Shown: one piece after another, positions 51,755 to 60,356 of the stretch | How positions within the stretch are numbered: the stretch's first letter is position 1 | Layout of the letters: each line of letters begins with the position of its first letter | NCBI RefSeq assembly: GCF_039521325.1 | Contig: NZ_BAAACD010000011.1 | DNA length: 64,000 nt | Strand: one strand, 5' to 3' | Source: Clostridium_X cadaveris | GTDB lineage: Bacteria > Bacillota > Clostridia > Clostridiales > Clostridiaceae | Position numbers and translations under genes: made by a program | The notes under the pieces: generated by a model | Databases searched by the model: none | What the model was told of the DNA's origin: nothing | What the model saw: only the letters and a program-made list of their open reading frames with translations

Positions 51755-52816
51755 ATGAAAAAGTTAAGAGTGAATCTTAAAGAGAATAGTTATGATATTT
51801 TTATAGAAAAAGGACTTTTTCAAAAGTTAGGAAAGCTTTTAAAAGAAAGAATATCATCAAAAAAAGTGGCTGTTGTTACAGATGAAAATTTAAATTCTAT
51901 TTATGGAAAAGAAATTAAAGAAATTTTAGAAAAATCAAGATATGAAGTAGAGCTTATAGTAGTAGAACCGGGAGAAAAAAGCAAAAGCTTAAGTACCTTA
52001 GAAATGGTATACGGAAGATTATGCACTTTTCAAATGACAAGAAGTGACCTTATTATAGCCTTTGGCGGAGGAGTCGTAGGTGATTTAGGTGGATTTGCAG
52101 CAGCAACTTACCTTAGAGGAATTCCATATGTACAGGTTCCCACTTCTCTTTTATCACAGATAGACAGCAGTGTTGGGGGAAAGGTAGCGGTGGATTTACC
52201 CTATGGAAAAAATTTAGTAGGAAACTTTTATCAGCCTAAAGCTGTTTTTATAGATCCTGAAGTTCTTAAAACTTTGAAACATAAATTTTTAGTGGACGGC
52301 ATGGGAGAAGTAATAAAAACAGGATGTATAAAGAGCAGTTCTCTTGTAGATGAACTTATAAGTTATGATGATTATAACGAACTTTTAGAGAATATAGAGG
52401 ATATAATTTATCAATGTTGTGATATAAAAAGGTCTGTGGTTGAAGTTGACGAGAGGGATACTGGAGAGAGAATGAAACTTAACTTTGGACATACAATAGG
52501 TCATGCTATAGAAAAGTATTTTAATTATGAAAGTTATACTCACGGTGAAGCTGTAGCTATGGGGTTAGTAGAGATAACAAGAAGAAGTGAAGCTATGAGT
52601 ATAACTAAAAAAGGTACTGTAGAAAATTTAGAAAAATTGCTTTCAAAATATGAACTTCCTTATAAAATGCCAGAAATGAATAGAAAAGAAATGATTAAAG
52701 CTGTCACTTTAGATAAAAAAAACATTAAAGAAAACTTGAACTTAATCTTGATTAAAGAATTTGGGCAAAGCATCATTAAGAAAGTTAAGCTAGAAGACAT
52801 AGGAGACTACATATAA
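51755..52816 (+). CDS. aroB: 3-dehydroquinate synthase
   Basis: A 353-residue NAD+- and metal-dependent enzyme that cyclises DAHP to 3-dehydroquinate. The NAD-binding GGGVVGDLGGFAAATYLRG region (about 108-126), PTSLLSQIDSSVGGKVAVD and the metal-ligand motif NFGHTIGHAIE (about 243-253) are intact. It starts 18 bp after aroF behind TTAGGAGG and ends 18 bp before aroA, within one operon. Confidence 0.97.
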   Translation: MKKLRVNLKENSYDIFIEKGLFQKLGKLLKERISSKKVAVVTDENLNSIYGKEIKEILEKSRYEVELIVVEPGEKSKSLSTLEMVYGRLCTFQMTRSDLIIAFGGGVVGDLGGFAAATYLRGIPYVQVPTSLLSQIDSSVGGKVAVDLPYGKNLVGNFYQPKAVFIDPEVLKTLKHKFLVDGMGEVIKTGCIKSSSLVDELISYDDYNELLENIEDIIYQCCDIKRSVVEVDERDTGERMKLNFGHTIGHAIEKYFNYESYTHGEAVAMGLVEITRRSEAMSITKKGTVENLEKLLSKYELPYKMPEMNRKEMIKAVTLDKKNIKENLNLILIKEFGQSIIKKVKLEDIGDYI

Positions 52817-52834
52817 AAAAGGGGGCATCTGAAG

Positions 52835-54109
52835 ATGAGAATAAAAATAAACCCTGAAATTTTAAAAGGACAGGTTATGGTGCCTGCATCTAAAAGCATA
52901 TGTCATAGGGCTATAATATGTGCAGGATTATCGGAGGGAGAAAGCATCATATCAAATATTATGTTTTCAAAGGATATAGAAGCCACCTGCAATGCTATGA
53001 AGACTCTTGGAGTAAGGATTAAAAAATATGATGACAAGATAAAAATTTTAGGAAGATCATCACTAGTAGCAGAGGAAAAAAACATAAAATGTAACGAATC
53101 AGGGTCTACTTTAAGATTTATGATACCTATAGCAGCAACATTAGGTCAAATGATAACATTTAGTGGAAAAGGAAAGCTTATAGAAAGACCGTTAGATGAT
53201 TACTACAAAATTTTTGATGAGAAAAATATAGCTTATAGAAATAATGAAGGAAAACTTCCTTTAACTATAAGGGGGAAACTTACGCCCTCAGAATATAAAA
53301 TAAGAGGAGATGTGAGCTCTCAGTTTATAACTGGACTTTTATTTGCCCTTCCTTTGCTAGATGGGGATTCAAAGATAATAGTAACAACTGAGTTAGAATC
53401 CAAAGGATATGTGGATTTAACTATAGATATGTTAAATAGATTTTCAGTTAATGTAGAAAATAGAAACTACAAAGAATTTATAATCAAAGGAAATCAAAAA
53501 TATAAAGCTATAAATTATGAAGTAGAAGGAGATTTCTCTCAAGTGTCATTTTGGCTTGTGGCTGGACTTTTAGGTTGTGATATTTCATGTAAGGGGATGA
53601 ATATATCATCAATACAAGGTGACAAAGCTATATTAGATACAATAATGGCTATGAGAGGTGAGATAGAAATTTCTAATTCATATATTAAAGCCATTTCTAA
53701 AGAGACAAAAGGCATAGTAATAGACGCAAAAGACATTCCTGATTTAGTTCCCATATTAGCGGTATTAGCTTCTTTAAGTAAGGGAAAGACGGAAATAATA
53801 AATGCATCACGCCTTAGATTTAAAGAGTCGGATAGATTAAAAGCTATATCAGAAGAATTATCAAAAATAGGGGCGGATATAAAGGAAACGGAAGACGGCT
53901 TAGTGATAAATGGAGTAGATAGCCTCAAAGGAGGAGAAGTTTACAGTTGGAATGACCATCGTATTGCTATGGCATTAGCTGTAGCATCTGTGAGGTGCAA
54001 AGAGCCTCTAACTATAGATGGGGCAGAGTGTGTATCAAAATCTTATCCTGATTTTTGGGAGCATTTTGAGAAATTGGGAGGTGATATATGTGAGTGGAAC
54101 ATGGGGTAA
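52835..54109 (+). CDS. aroA: 3-phosphoshikimate 1-carboxyvinyltransferase (EPSP synthase)
   Basis: A 424-residue EPSP synthase. The substrate-binding PASKSICHRAIICAGLSEG (about 17-35), NESGSTLRFMIPIA (about 88-101) and late RLRFKESDRLKAI plus NDHRIAMALAVA are all present. It transfers enolpyruvate from PEP to shikimate-3-phosphate. The PEP-loop sequence reads NESGSTLRF rather than the NAGTAMRP of class I enzymes, so it is not class I-like at this position. Its 3' end overlaps aroC by 20 bases. Confidence 0.96.
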   Translation: MRIKINPEILKGQVMVPASKSICHRAIICAGLSEGESIISNIMFSKDIEATCNAMKTLGVRIKKYDDKIKILGRSSLVAEEKNIKCNESGSTLRFMIPIAATLGQMITFSGKGKLIERPLDDYYKIFDEKNIAYRNNEGKLPLTIRGKLTPSEYKIRGDVSSQFITGLLFALPLLDGDSKIIVTTELESKGYVDLTIDMLNRFSVNVENRNYKEFIIKGNQKYKAINYEVEGDFSQVSFWLVAGLLGCDISCKGMNISSIQGDKAILDTIMAMRGEIEISNSYIKAISKETKGIVIDAKDIPDLVPILAVLASLSKGKTEIINASRLRFKESDRLKAISEELSKIGADIKETEDGLVINGVDSLKGGEVYSWNDHRIAMALAVASVRCKEPLTIDGAECVSKSYPDFWEHFEKLGGDICEWNMG

Positions 54110-55172
54110 AAATATAGAGTTATCTTTATTTGGAGAATCTCATGGTGATGCCATAGGAATCACAATAAATGGATTAGAGCCAGGGATAAAGCTTGACTTA
54201 GATTATATAAAAGAAGAGATGGCAAGAAGAGCACCGGGACAAAATGATTTATCAACACCTAGAAAAGAAAAGGATGAATTTCATATATTAAGTGGTTATT
54301 TTAATGGAAGAACCACTGGAACACCACTAACCATGATAATATACAATACTAATCAGCACTCAAGAGATTATGAGAAAACAAAAAATATTATGAGACCAAG
54401 TCACGGAGACTTTACTGGTTATATAAAATATAAAGGTTTTAATGATTATAGAGGTGGAGGACATTTCTCGGGAAGAATAACAGCACCATTAGTTTTTGCT
54501 GGGGCTATATGTAAACAGATATTGATGGAAAAAGGAATAATTATAGGAAGCCATATAAAATCTATAAAAAATATCAAAGATGAAGATTTTACTCACGAAA
54601 ATTTAAATGAAAGCACCTTAAAATTTCTCAGAAAAGAAGAATTCCCTGTATTAAATATTCCTTCTGGAGATGAAATGAAAAAGCTCATAAAAGATGCTAG
54701 AGTTATGAAAGACTCTGTTGGGGGGATAGTAGAATGTACGGCTATAAATCTTCCTGCTGGATTAGGAGATCCATTCTTTGATTCAGTTGAAAGTACATTA
54801 TCCAGTTTATTATTTTCTATACCTGGAGTAAAAGGTGTTGAGTTTGGAATAGGATTTGGAATAACGGAACTTTATGGTTCAGAAGCTAATGATCAATATG
54901 TTATGGATAATGAAAAAATTAAAACTATAACAAATAATAATGGTGGCATATTAGGGGGAATAACAAGTGGAATGCCCCTTGTATTTAGGGCAGCTATGAA
55001 GCCGACTCCATCCATAGGGAAGAGGCAGAAAACTATAGACATAAGCACTATGGAAGAGTGCACTGTAGAAATTGCTGGAAGACATGATCCTTGCATAGTT
55101 GTAAGAGCACTTCCAGTTGTAGAAGCTGCTGCGGCTATAGCAATTTTAGAATTGTTAAAAGAAATGAAATAG
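54090..55172 (+). CDS. aroC: Chorismate synthase
   Basis: A 360-residue FMN-dependent enzyme converting EPSP to chorismate. It begins SGTWGKNIELSLFGESHGDAIG with the family signature GESHG, followed by RRAPGQNDLSTPRKE and the late MKPTPSIGKRQKTID and GRHDPCIVVRALPVVEA. The start is the GTG at 54090, 3-4 bases after GGGAGGTGAT; the open frame reaches upstream to 54018, but that extension lies wholly inside aroA. It overlaps aroA by 20 bases. Confidence 0.96.
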   Translation: MSGTWGKNIELSLFGESHGDAIGITINGLEPGIKLDLDYIKEEMARRAPGQNDLSTPRKEKDEFHILSGYFNGRTTGTPLTMIIYNTNQHSRDYEKTKNIMRPSHGDFTGYIKYKGFNDYRGGGHFSGRITAPLVFAGAICKQILMEKGIIIGSHIKSIKNIKDEDFTHENLNESTLKFLRKEEFPVLNIPSGDEMKKLIKDARVMKDSVGGIVECTAINLPAGLGDPFFDSVESTLSSLLFSIPGVKGVEFGIGFGITELYGSEANDQYVMDNEKIKTITNNNGGILGGITSGMPLVFRAAMKPTPSIGKRQKTIDISTMEECTVEIAGRHDPCIVVRALPVVEAAAAIAILELLKEMK

Positions 55173-55216
55173 AAAATGATTTGAAAAGGGATTTTATAAA
55201 AGCAAGGGGATCATAT

Positions 55217-56080
55217 ATGAATAAAGATTTAAATGGGATAAAGAATCATAAATATAAATCTTGTATTATAGGCTTTCAAGGGGTTGAAGGTTCTTTCAGT
55301 CATCAGGCACTTATAGAATATTTTGGAGAAGAAAGAGATACCTTGGCTTTCGGAAAGTTTCAAGATGTTTTTGAAGCTATAGAAAATAATAAAATAAACT
55401 ACGGAGTGCTGCCTATAGAAAACTCTTCTACAGGAGGAATTGCAGAGGTTTATGATTTATTATATAAATATGGATTTTATATAGTTGGAGAAAAGTGCGT
55501 AAAAGTTGACCATAACCTTATAGGGATAAAAGGTTCGTCTATACATGACTTAGAGGAAGTATATTCTCATGAACAAGGTTTTTTACAATGCAGAGAATAT
55601 TTAGATAAACATGAAAAGTGGACTTTGATACCATACTTTAATACTGCTAGAAGTGCAAAGTTTATTCATGATGAAAATGTAAAGCATAAAGGCTGTATAG
55701 CTAGCAAGAAAGCAGCAGAACTTTATGGATTGGAAATATTAGAGTCTCATATACATTACAACAAAAATAATATAACTAGATTTATAATAATATCCAAGCT
55801 GAAAGAAGTTACAAGAAACTGTGATAAGATAAGCGTTATTCTTTCTTTGCCTCATAAAGCAGGAAGTTTATATAAAGCTCTCAGACATTTTGAGGAAAAC
55901 AATTGTAATATGCTGAAGATAGAATCTAGGCCTATAGTAGGAAAGTCATGGGAGTACCTATTTTACATAGATTTTCATGGAAACTTGAATGAAAAAAGCA
56001 TCATAAAATTGATAAATGATATAGAACAAGAAAGCTTATACTTTAAACTTTTAGGAAATTATAAAGGGGAGGTGAGCTGA
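55217..56080 (+). CDS. pheA: Prephenate dehydratase (monofunctional)
   Basis: A 287-residue protein: prephenate dehydratase catalytic domain (GFQGVEGSFSHQALIEYFG, YGVLPIENSSTGGIAEVYDLL, NITRFIIIS with the essential Thr) in about residues 15-200, then an ACT regulatory domain (ILSLPHKAGSLYKALRHFEENNCNMLKIESRP) for phenylalanine feedback. No chorismate mutase domain precedes it. The start is ATG 55217 behind AAGGGGAT; the frame is open to 55091, but that overlaps aroC. It makes phenylpyruvate for phenylalanine. Confidence 0.95.
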   Translation: MNKDLNGIKNHKYKSCIIGFQGVEGSFSHQALIEYFGEERDTLAFGKFQDVFEAIENNKINYGVLPIENSSTGGIAEVYDLLYKYGFYIVGEKCVKVDHNLIGIKGSSIHDLEEVYSHEQGFLQCREYLDKHEKWTLIPYFNTARSAKFIHDENVKHKGCIASKKAAELYGLEILESHIHYNKNNITRFIIISKLKEVTRNCDKISVILSLPHKAGSLYKALRHFEENNCNMLKIESRPIVGKSWEYLFYIDFHGNLNEKSIIKLINDIEQESLYFKLLGNYKGEVS

Positions 56081-56082
56081 TT

Positions 56083-56907
56083 ATGGTAGGTGTTTATGGA
56101 TTAATAGGAGAAAAATTAGGACATAGTCATTCGCCACAAATACATGACCTCATATTAAAACATATGGGTCTTAATGGAACGTACAATTTATTCCAAGTGA
56201 AAAAGGAAAATTTAAAGTTTGCTATAAATGGACTAAAAGCTTTAAATGTTAAAGGTGTCAATGTGACAATACCATACAAGGTAGATATTATTAGATATCT
56301 AGATGAGATATCTAATGAAGCAGGCAATATAGGCGCTGTAAACACAATAGATTTTAACCAGGGAATTTTAAAAGGATATAATACTGATTACTATGGCTTT
56401 GGGGCAACCTTAAAGAATTTCAATGTTCCTGTTAAAGGGGAAAAAGCGGTGATTTTAGGTACTGGCGGTGCTTCTAAAGCTGTCAGACAGTATTTAATTG
56501 ATAATGGAATTAAAGAAATCATCTATGTAAGCAGAAACAAAGAAAAGAAACTTGGCGACTTTAGAGTTATAGAATACAGTGAAATTAAAGATGTAACGGA
56601 TTCAAGAGTCCTTATAAATTGCACTCCATGTGGTATGTATCCAAATATCAAGGAATGCCCTATAAAAAAGGAGGAGATTAAAAACTTCTCTTATGTGGTT
56701 GATCTTATCTACAATCCAGAAGAAACTTTGCTATTAAGATATGCAAAGGAAGAAGGATTAGTGGCAGTAAATGGCTTGTATATGCTAGTTTCTCAAGCAG
56801 TGAAAGCTCAAGAAATATGGCAGAAAAGAAAACTTAGCTTAGAGGATGAATACAGGATATATGAAGAAATTAGGAAAACTTTATTAGGAGCAAGAAATCA
56901 TGAGTAA
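56083..56907 (+). CDS. aroE: Shikimate dehydrogenase
   Basis: A 274-residue NADP-dependent enzyme. Substrate domain: GLIGEKLGHSHSPQIHDLIL (about 5-24), NVTIPYK with catalytic Lys (about 64-70) and GAVNTIDF. Rossmann domain: GTGGASKAVRQYL (about 126-138). It ends with NGLYMLVSQAVKAQEIW. It begins 3 bases after pheA and overlaps aroK by 8 bases, showing tight coupling. Confidence 0.96.
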   Translation: MVGVYGLIGEKLGHSHSPQIHDLILKHMGLNGTYNLFQVKKENLKFAINGLKALNVKGVNVTIPYKVDIIRYLDEISNEAGNIGAVNTIDFNQGILKGYNTDYYGFGATLKNFNVPVKGEKAVILGTGGASKAVRQYLIDNGIKEIIYVSRNKEKKLGDFRVIEYSEIKDVTDSRVLINCTPCGMYPNIKECPIKKEEIKNFSYVVDLIYNPEETLLLRYAKEEGLVAVNGLYMLVSQAVKAQEIWQKRKLSLEDEYRIYEEIRKTLLGARNHE

Positions 56908-57406
56908 AAGTAAAAAAAACATAGTGCTCATAGGAATGCCTGGCTGTGGCAAAAGTACCATAGGGAAAATTCTTGCGGATAAATTGAACTATAAATATAT
57001 AGACAGTGATAATTTTATAGAAAAAAAGTCTGGGAGATCTATAGAGGAGCTTTTTGAGATAGGAGAGGACTATTTTAGAAAAATAGAAAGCCAAATTATA
57101 AAAGAAGCTTGTCATGAAGAAAGAACAGTGATATCCACTGGTGGAGGAGTTATAAAAAACTCTAACAATGTAGAGCTTTTAAAAGAAAATGGAATAGTAA
57201 TCTTTATAGATAGACCTATTGAAAATATAGTTTCAGATATAAATATATCACAGCGACCTCTTTTAAAAGAAGGTGCTATAAGACTTTATGATTTGTATAA
57301 AGAAAGATATGATTTGTACAAGAAAAGCTGCCATGTAAAAATTATAAATGATTCATCTATAGAAAAAGTTATTGATGATATAAAAAACTATGTATTAAAA
57401 AAATAA
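56900..57406 (+). CDS. aroK: Shikimate kinase
   Basis: A 168-residue P-loop kinase: Walker A GMPGCGKSTIGK (about 13-24), DSDNFIE with the magnesium/shikimate Asp (about 35-41), the VISTGGGVI shikimate motif (about 76-84) and RPLL lid region. It phosphorylates shikimate using ATP. It overlaps aroE by 8 bases. The 3-dehydroquinate dehydratase gene (aroD/aroQ) is the one shikimate step missing from this operon. Confidence 0.96.
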   Translation: MSKSKKNIVLIGMPGCGKSTIGKILADKLNYKYIDSDNFIEKKSGRSIEELFEIGEDYFRKIESQIIKEACHEERTVISTGGGVIKNSNNVELLKENGIVIFIDRPIENIVSDINISQRPLLKEGAIRLYDLYKERYDLYKKSCHVKIINDSSIEKVIDDIKNYVLKK

Positions 57407-57470
57407 GATTGCTACTATTTTGTAGTATATTTATATAAAATTGAACATCAAAAAAGGGGGAGCTTGCGTA

Positions 57471-58631
57471 ATGAAGCATAAATTTTTATCTAAGAAATAT
57501 TGGGTGGAAGAAGAAAATACTCTAGGTGGGAGTGGAGAACTGGCTAAAGGATATGATGACGTAATAAATTTGAGCATTGGAGATCCAGATTTAAACACAA
57601 ACCCTAAAATCATAAAAAATGCTTTAGAGGATGCATTAAATGGGCATACTCATTATACAGCACCAGGTGGGTATAATGAATTAAGAGAAGAAATTTGCAA
57701 ATTCTATAAAGAAGAATATAGTTATGATTTGAAAGTGTCAGAATGTATGGTGACTACCAGTGGCTGTCATGCTATGTGGCTGGTACTTCAAACTGTTATA
57801 GATGAAGGTGATGAAGTTATAGTATTTGAACCATATTTTACGCCTTACATAAAACAAATTGAAATGGCTGGAGGAAAAGCTGTCAAAGTTAAATTAAGCG
57901 AAGAAGATGGTTTCCAAATCAATATGGAAAGACTTAGAGATGCAATAACAGACAGTACAAAAGCTATTATAATAAACACTCCTAATAATCCTACAGGTAT
58001 ATGCCTTACAAAGGAGACTTTAGAGAATTTAAGTGAAATCGCAAAACAAAAGGATCTTTTAGTCATAGCCGATGACATATATACAGCATATACTTATGAG
58101 GAGCCATTCCTTCCGATAACAACTATAGATGGTATGAAGGAAAGAACTATAACAGTAAAAAGTTTTTCAAAAGACTACTGTATGACAGGATGGAGAGTTG
58201 GTTATGTACTTGCTCCAAGTTTTATAATAGAAACTATGATAAATATAAATGAAAACAATGTTTACTCTGCACCTTCTGTGTCTCAAAGAGCAGCACTTTA
58301 TGCCTTAAGGATGAGATATGAGATACAAAAATACATAGTAGAGGAATTTAGAAACAGAGCATTTTATACTTATGAAAGAATACAAGATACTCCAAAGATG
58401 AGTTGCATAAGACCTACAGGAAGTATATATTTGTTCGTAAATATAAAAGAAACAGGTCTTACATCAAAAGAATTTACAGAAAGACTTCTAAAAGAGGCAC
58501 ATGTACTTGTGATTCCAGGAAATGCTTTCGGAGAATCAGGAGAAGGATATGTGAGAATAGCCCTTACTGTAAATGTAGAAAAACTAAAAGAAGCCTTTGA
58601 TAGAATAGAAAAATTTATGAAAGAGCTTTAA
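57471..58631 (+). CDS. PLP-dependent class I/II aminotransferase
   Basis: A 386-residue fold-type I aminotransferase. PLP-site features: INTPNNPTG (about 171-179), ADDIYTAYTYEE and the lysine motif KSFSKDYCMTGWRVGY (about 226-241), with the final Arg in VRIALTV. Placement 64 bp after aroK suggests an aromatic-amino-acid or prephenate aminotransferase role, but aspartate and alanine specificities cannot be excluded. Start at ATG 57471 behind GGGGGAG; the frame opens further up at 57441. It is followed 24 bp later by a LysR gene, so the two may be a separate unit. Confidence 0.85.
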   Translation: MKHKFLSKKYWVEEENTLGGSGELAKGYDDVINLSIGDPDLNTNPKIIKNALEDALNGHTHYTAPGGYNELREEICKFYKEEYSYDLKVSECMVTTSGCHAMWLVLQTVIDEGDEVIVFEPYFTPYIKQIEMAGGKAVKVKLSEEDGFQINMERLRDAITDSTKAIIINTPNNPTGICLTKETLENLSEIAKQKDLLVIADDIYTAYTYEEPFLPITTIDGMKERTITVKSFSKDYCMTGWRVGYVLAPSFIIETMININENNVYSAPSVSQRAALYALRMRYEIQKYIVEEFRNRAFYTYERIQDTPKMSCIRPTGSIYLFVNIKETGLTSKEFTERLLKEAHVLVIPGNAFGESGEGYVRIALTVNVEKLKEAFDRIEKFMKEL

Positions 58632-58655
58632 AATAAAATGACTTGCAGGTGAAAT

Positions 58656-59549
58656 ATGATAGATTTTCGATTTAAGACTTTTTTAACCTTATGTAAAACT
58701 AAAAGTTACACAAAAGCAGCACAAAAATTAAATATAACTCAGCCAGCTGTAACTCAGCATATAAAGTATTTGGAAGAGAAATATGACACAAAACTATTTC
58801 AATATTCAGGAAAGATTTTAGATTTAACTCCTGAAGGTGAAACTCTTAAGGATATAGCTAAAAGTATTCAGGTAGATAGTGAAAAGGCATATAGAATATT
58901 GAAAGATAAGAAAGAAAGTATAAAAAGGATTAAATTTGGAGCTACACTGACCATCGGAGAGTATATGATGCCTGAACTAATAGAAAAATATATGGCAGAT
59001 TTTCCAGATTCAAAAGTTACTATGATAGTGGAAAATACAGATAGACTTTTACATATGCTTAGAGAAGGAGACATAGACTTTGCCTTTATCGAAGGATATT
59101 TTAATAAACTTGACTATAATTATAAAATTTTTTCAAAAGAAGAATTTGTTGTTGTATGTTCTACTAAAAACCACCTTGCAGGTAAAAGTGTAATATTAGA
59201 AGATATATTAAAGGAAAATATAATAATAAGGGAACAAGGTTCTGGAACGCGTAATATATTCGAAACTGCATTATATGAGCATAATATGCAGGTAGAAGGA
59301 TTTAAAAATGTTACTGAAATAGGAAATATAAATGTAATAAAAAAACTTGTACAAAAGAATTTAGGGTTAACTTTTATATATAAGAAAGCTGTTCAAAAAG
59401 AACTTAAAAAAGGTACACTTTCACAAATATATGTAGAGGACTTTAAAGCATTGAGACAATTTAATTTTGTAACACTAAAAAATAGTATGTGCTCAAACGA
59501 ATATGAAAAGTTTTTGAATTATTATAATATGATAATCAATACAAAATAG
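58656..59549 (+). CDS. LysR family transcriptional regulator
   Basis: A 297-residue regulator with N-terminal HTH (MIDFRFKTFLTLCKTKSYTKAAQKLNITQPAVTQHIKYLEEKYDTKLF) and a periplasmic-binding-like effector domain (FGATLTIGEYMMPELIEKY, EGDIDFAFIEG, EQGSGTRNIFE). The effector is unknown. It lies 24 bp after the aminotransferase gene in the same direction, so it is probably co-transcribed rather than divergent from its target, unlike most LysR genes. It starts behind AGGTGA. Confidence 0.88.
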   Translation: MIDFRFKTFLTLCKTKSYTKAAQKLNITQPAVTQHIKYLEEKYDTKLFQYSGKILDLTPEGETLKDIAKSIQVDSEKAYRILKDKKESIKRIKFGATLTIGEYMMPELIEKYMADFPDSKVTMIVENTDRLLHMLREGDIDFAFIEGYFNKLDYNYKIFSKEEFVVVCSTKNHLAGKSVILEDILKENIIIREQGSGTRNIFETALYEHNMQVEGFKNVTEIGNINVIKKLVQKNLGLTFIYKKAVQKELKKGTLSQIYVEDFKALRQFNFVTLKNSMCSNEYEKFLNYYNMIINTK

Positions 59550-59592
59550 ATAGAGTTTAAGTTGATAAAAGAATAAAAAATAAAATTTAAAA

Positions 59593-59652
59593 GATGCACA
59601 AAAATATGAAGATAGTCTTTAAAGGATCCTTCATATTTTAGGTGCATCTTTT
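59593..59652. terminator. Bidirectional terminator
   Basis: GATGCAC (59593-59599) pairs with GTGCATC (59642-59648), and AAAATATGAAG (59601-59611) pairs with CTTCATATTTT (59629-59639). It lies between converging lysR and bioY. Confidence 0.88.
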
Positions 59653-59668
59653 TTATGGTCTTAATCTA

Positions 59669-60208
59669 TTATTGAAAGACAAAGAAAGAAGATTTTCTTA
59701 AACGTGCCGTAACAATAGATGCAACTATTATTTTAAATATATCTCCAGGAATAAAAGGAATTATGCATGCAGTCAAGGCTTTTCCTAAAGAGGCTTTTGT
59801 TAGATACATGAACCACACAGTACCAAAAGCATAGCATACCATAAGTCCTATAGCCATTGAAACTATGTAGTAGGAAAACTTCTTTGGAAGTTTGTCTGTA
59901 AGAAGTCCGGTACATAGAGCTACAAAAACATATCCTATTATATATCCTCCTGTAGGTCCCATTAGGATGCCGGCTCCTGAACTGAATCCAGAGAATACTG
60001 GAAGCCCAATAAGACCAAGAAGAACATATACTATCTGGCTTAAAGCACCATATTTAGCACCTAAAATAGAACCACATAAAAATACACCTAAAGTAGCTAA
60101 ATTTATAGGCACTGGTGTAAAAGGAATAGGCAGAGCTATTTGAGATAGAACTGCTGTAATAGCTGCAAGTAATGAGATATTAACTAAAGTTTTCGTTTTC
60201 AAATTCAT
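59669..60208 (-). CDS. bioY: Biotin transporter BioY
   Basis: A 179-residue, six-helix S-component for biotin uptake. Visible: TLVNISLLAAITAVLSQIALPIPFTPVPINLATLGVFLCGSILGAKYGALSQIVYVLLGLIGLPVFSGFSSG, cut here as separate blocks 5-70 and 71-90, the FTPVPI and GPTGGYI motifs being diagnostic. It works alone or with an ECF energising module encoded elsewhere. The start is the ATG at 60208 behind AGGAGG; upstream frame to 60250 lacks a start signal. A BirA-type operator covers the promoter start, so biotin represses it. Confidence 0.95.
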   Translation of the reverse strand: MNLKTKTLVNISLLAAITAVLSQIALPIPFTPVPINLATLGVFLCGSILGAKYGALSQIVYVLLGLIGLPVFSGFSSGAGILMGPTGGYIIGYVFVALCTGLLTDKLPKKFSYYIVSMAIGLMVCYAFGTVWFMYLTKASLGKALTACIIPFIPGDIFKIIVASIVTARLRKSSFFVFQ

Positions 60209-60226
60209 AAATATCCTCCTAAAACA

Positions 60227-60289
60227 TTGTAAACTGATATAAATATACATGTTGACAATATTTTAGTAAGAAAAATTAAAATTGTCAAC
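60227..60289 (-). promoter_or_regulatory. bioY promoter and BirA operator
   Basis: Minus-strand promoter -35 TTGACA (60284-60289), 17 bp, -10 TAAAAT (60261-60266). Immediately downstream is the BirA-like box ATTGTAAAC (60227-60235), N16, GTTGACAAT (60252-60260), inverted arms with one mismatch and the known BirA spacing. Confidence 0.82.
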
Positions 60290-60321
60290 TATAAAAATTA
60301 AAACGATTAACAATAAAAATT

Positions 60322-60352
60322 AAAAAAGAGCTGGTTTCTTTTCCAGCTCTTT
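60322..60352 (-). terminator. Terminator of the dicarboxylate symporter gene
   Basis: AAAGAGCTGG (60325-60334), 8-base loop, CCAGCTCTTT (60343-60352), with a T-run on the minus strand. Confidence 0.88.
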
Positions 60353-60356
60353 AAGA

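Noticed and set aside
55091..55216. N-terminal chorismate mutase extension on pheA
   Set aside because: The upstream part of the frame overlaps aroC and reads as Cys/Ser-rich shadow sequence, not an AroQ helix bundle.
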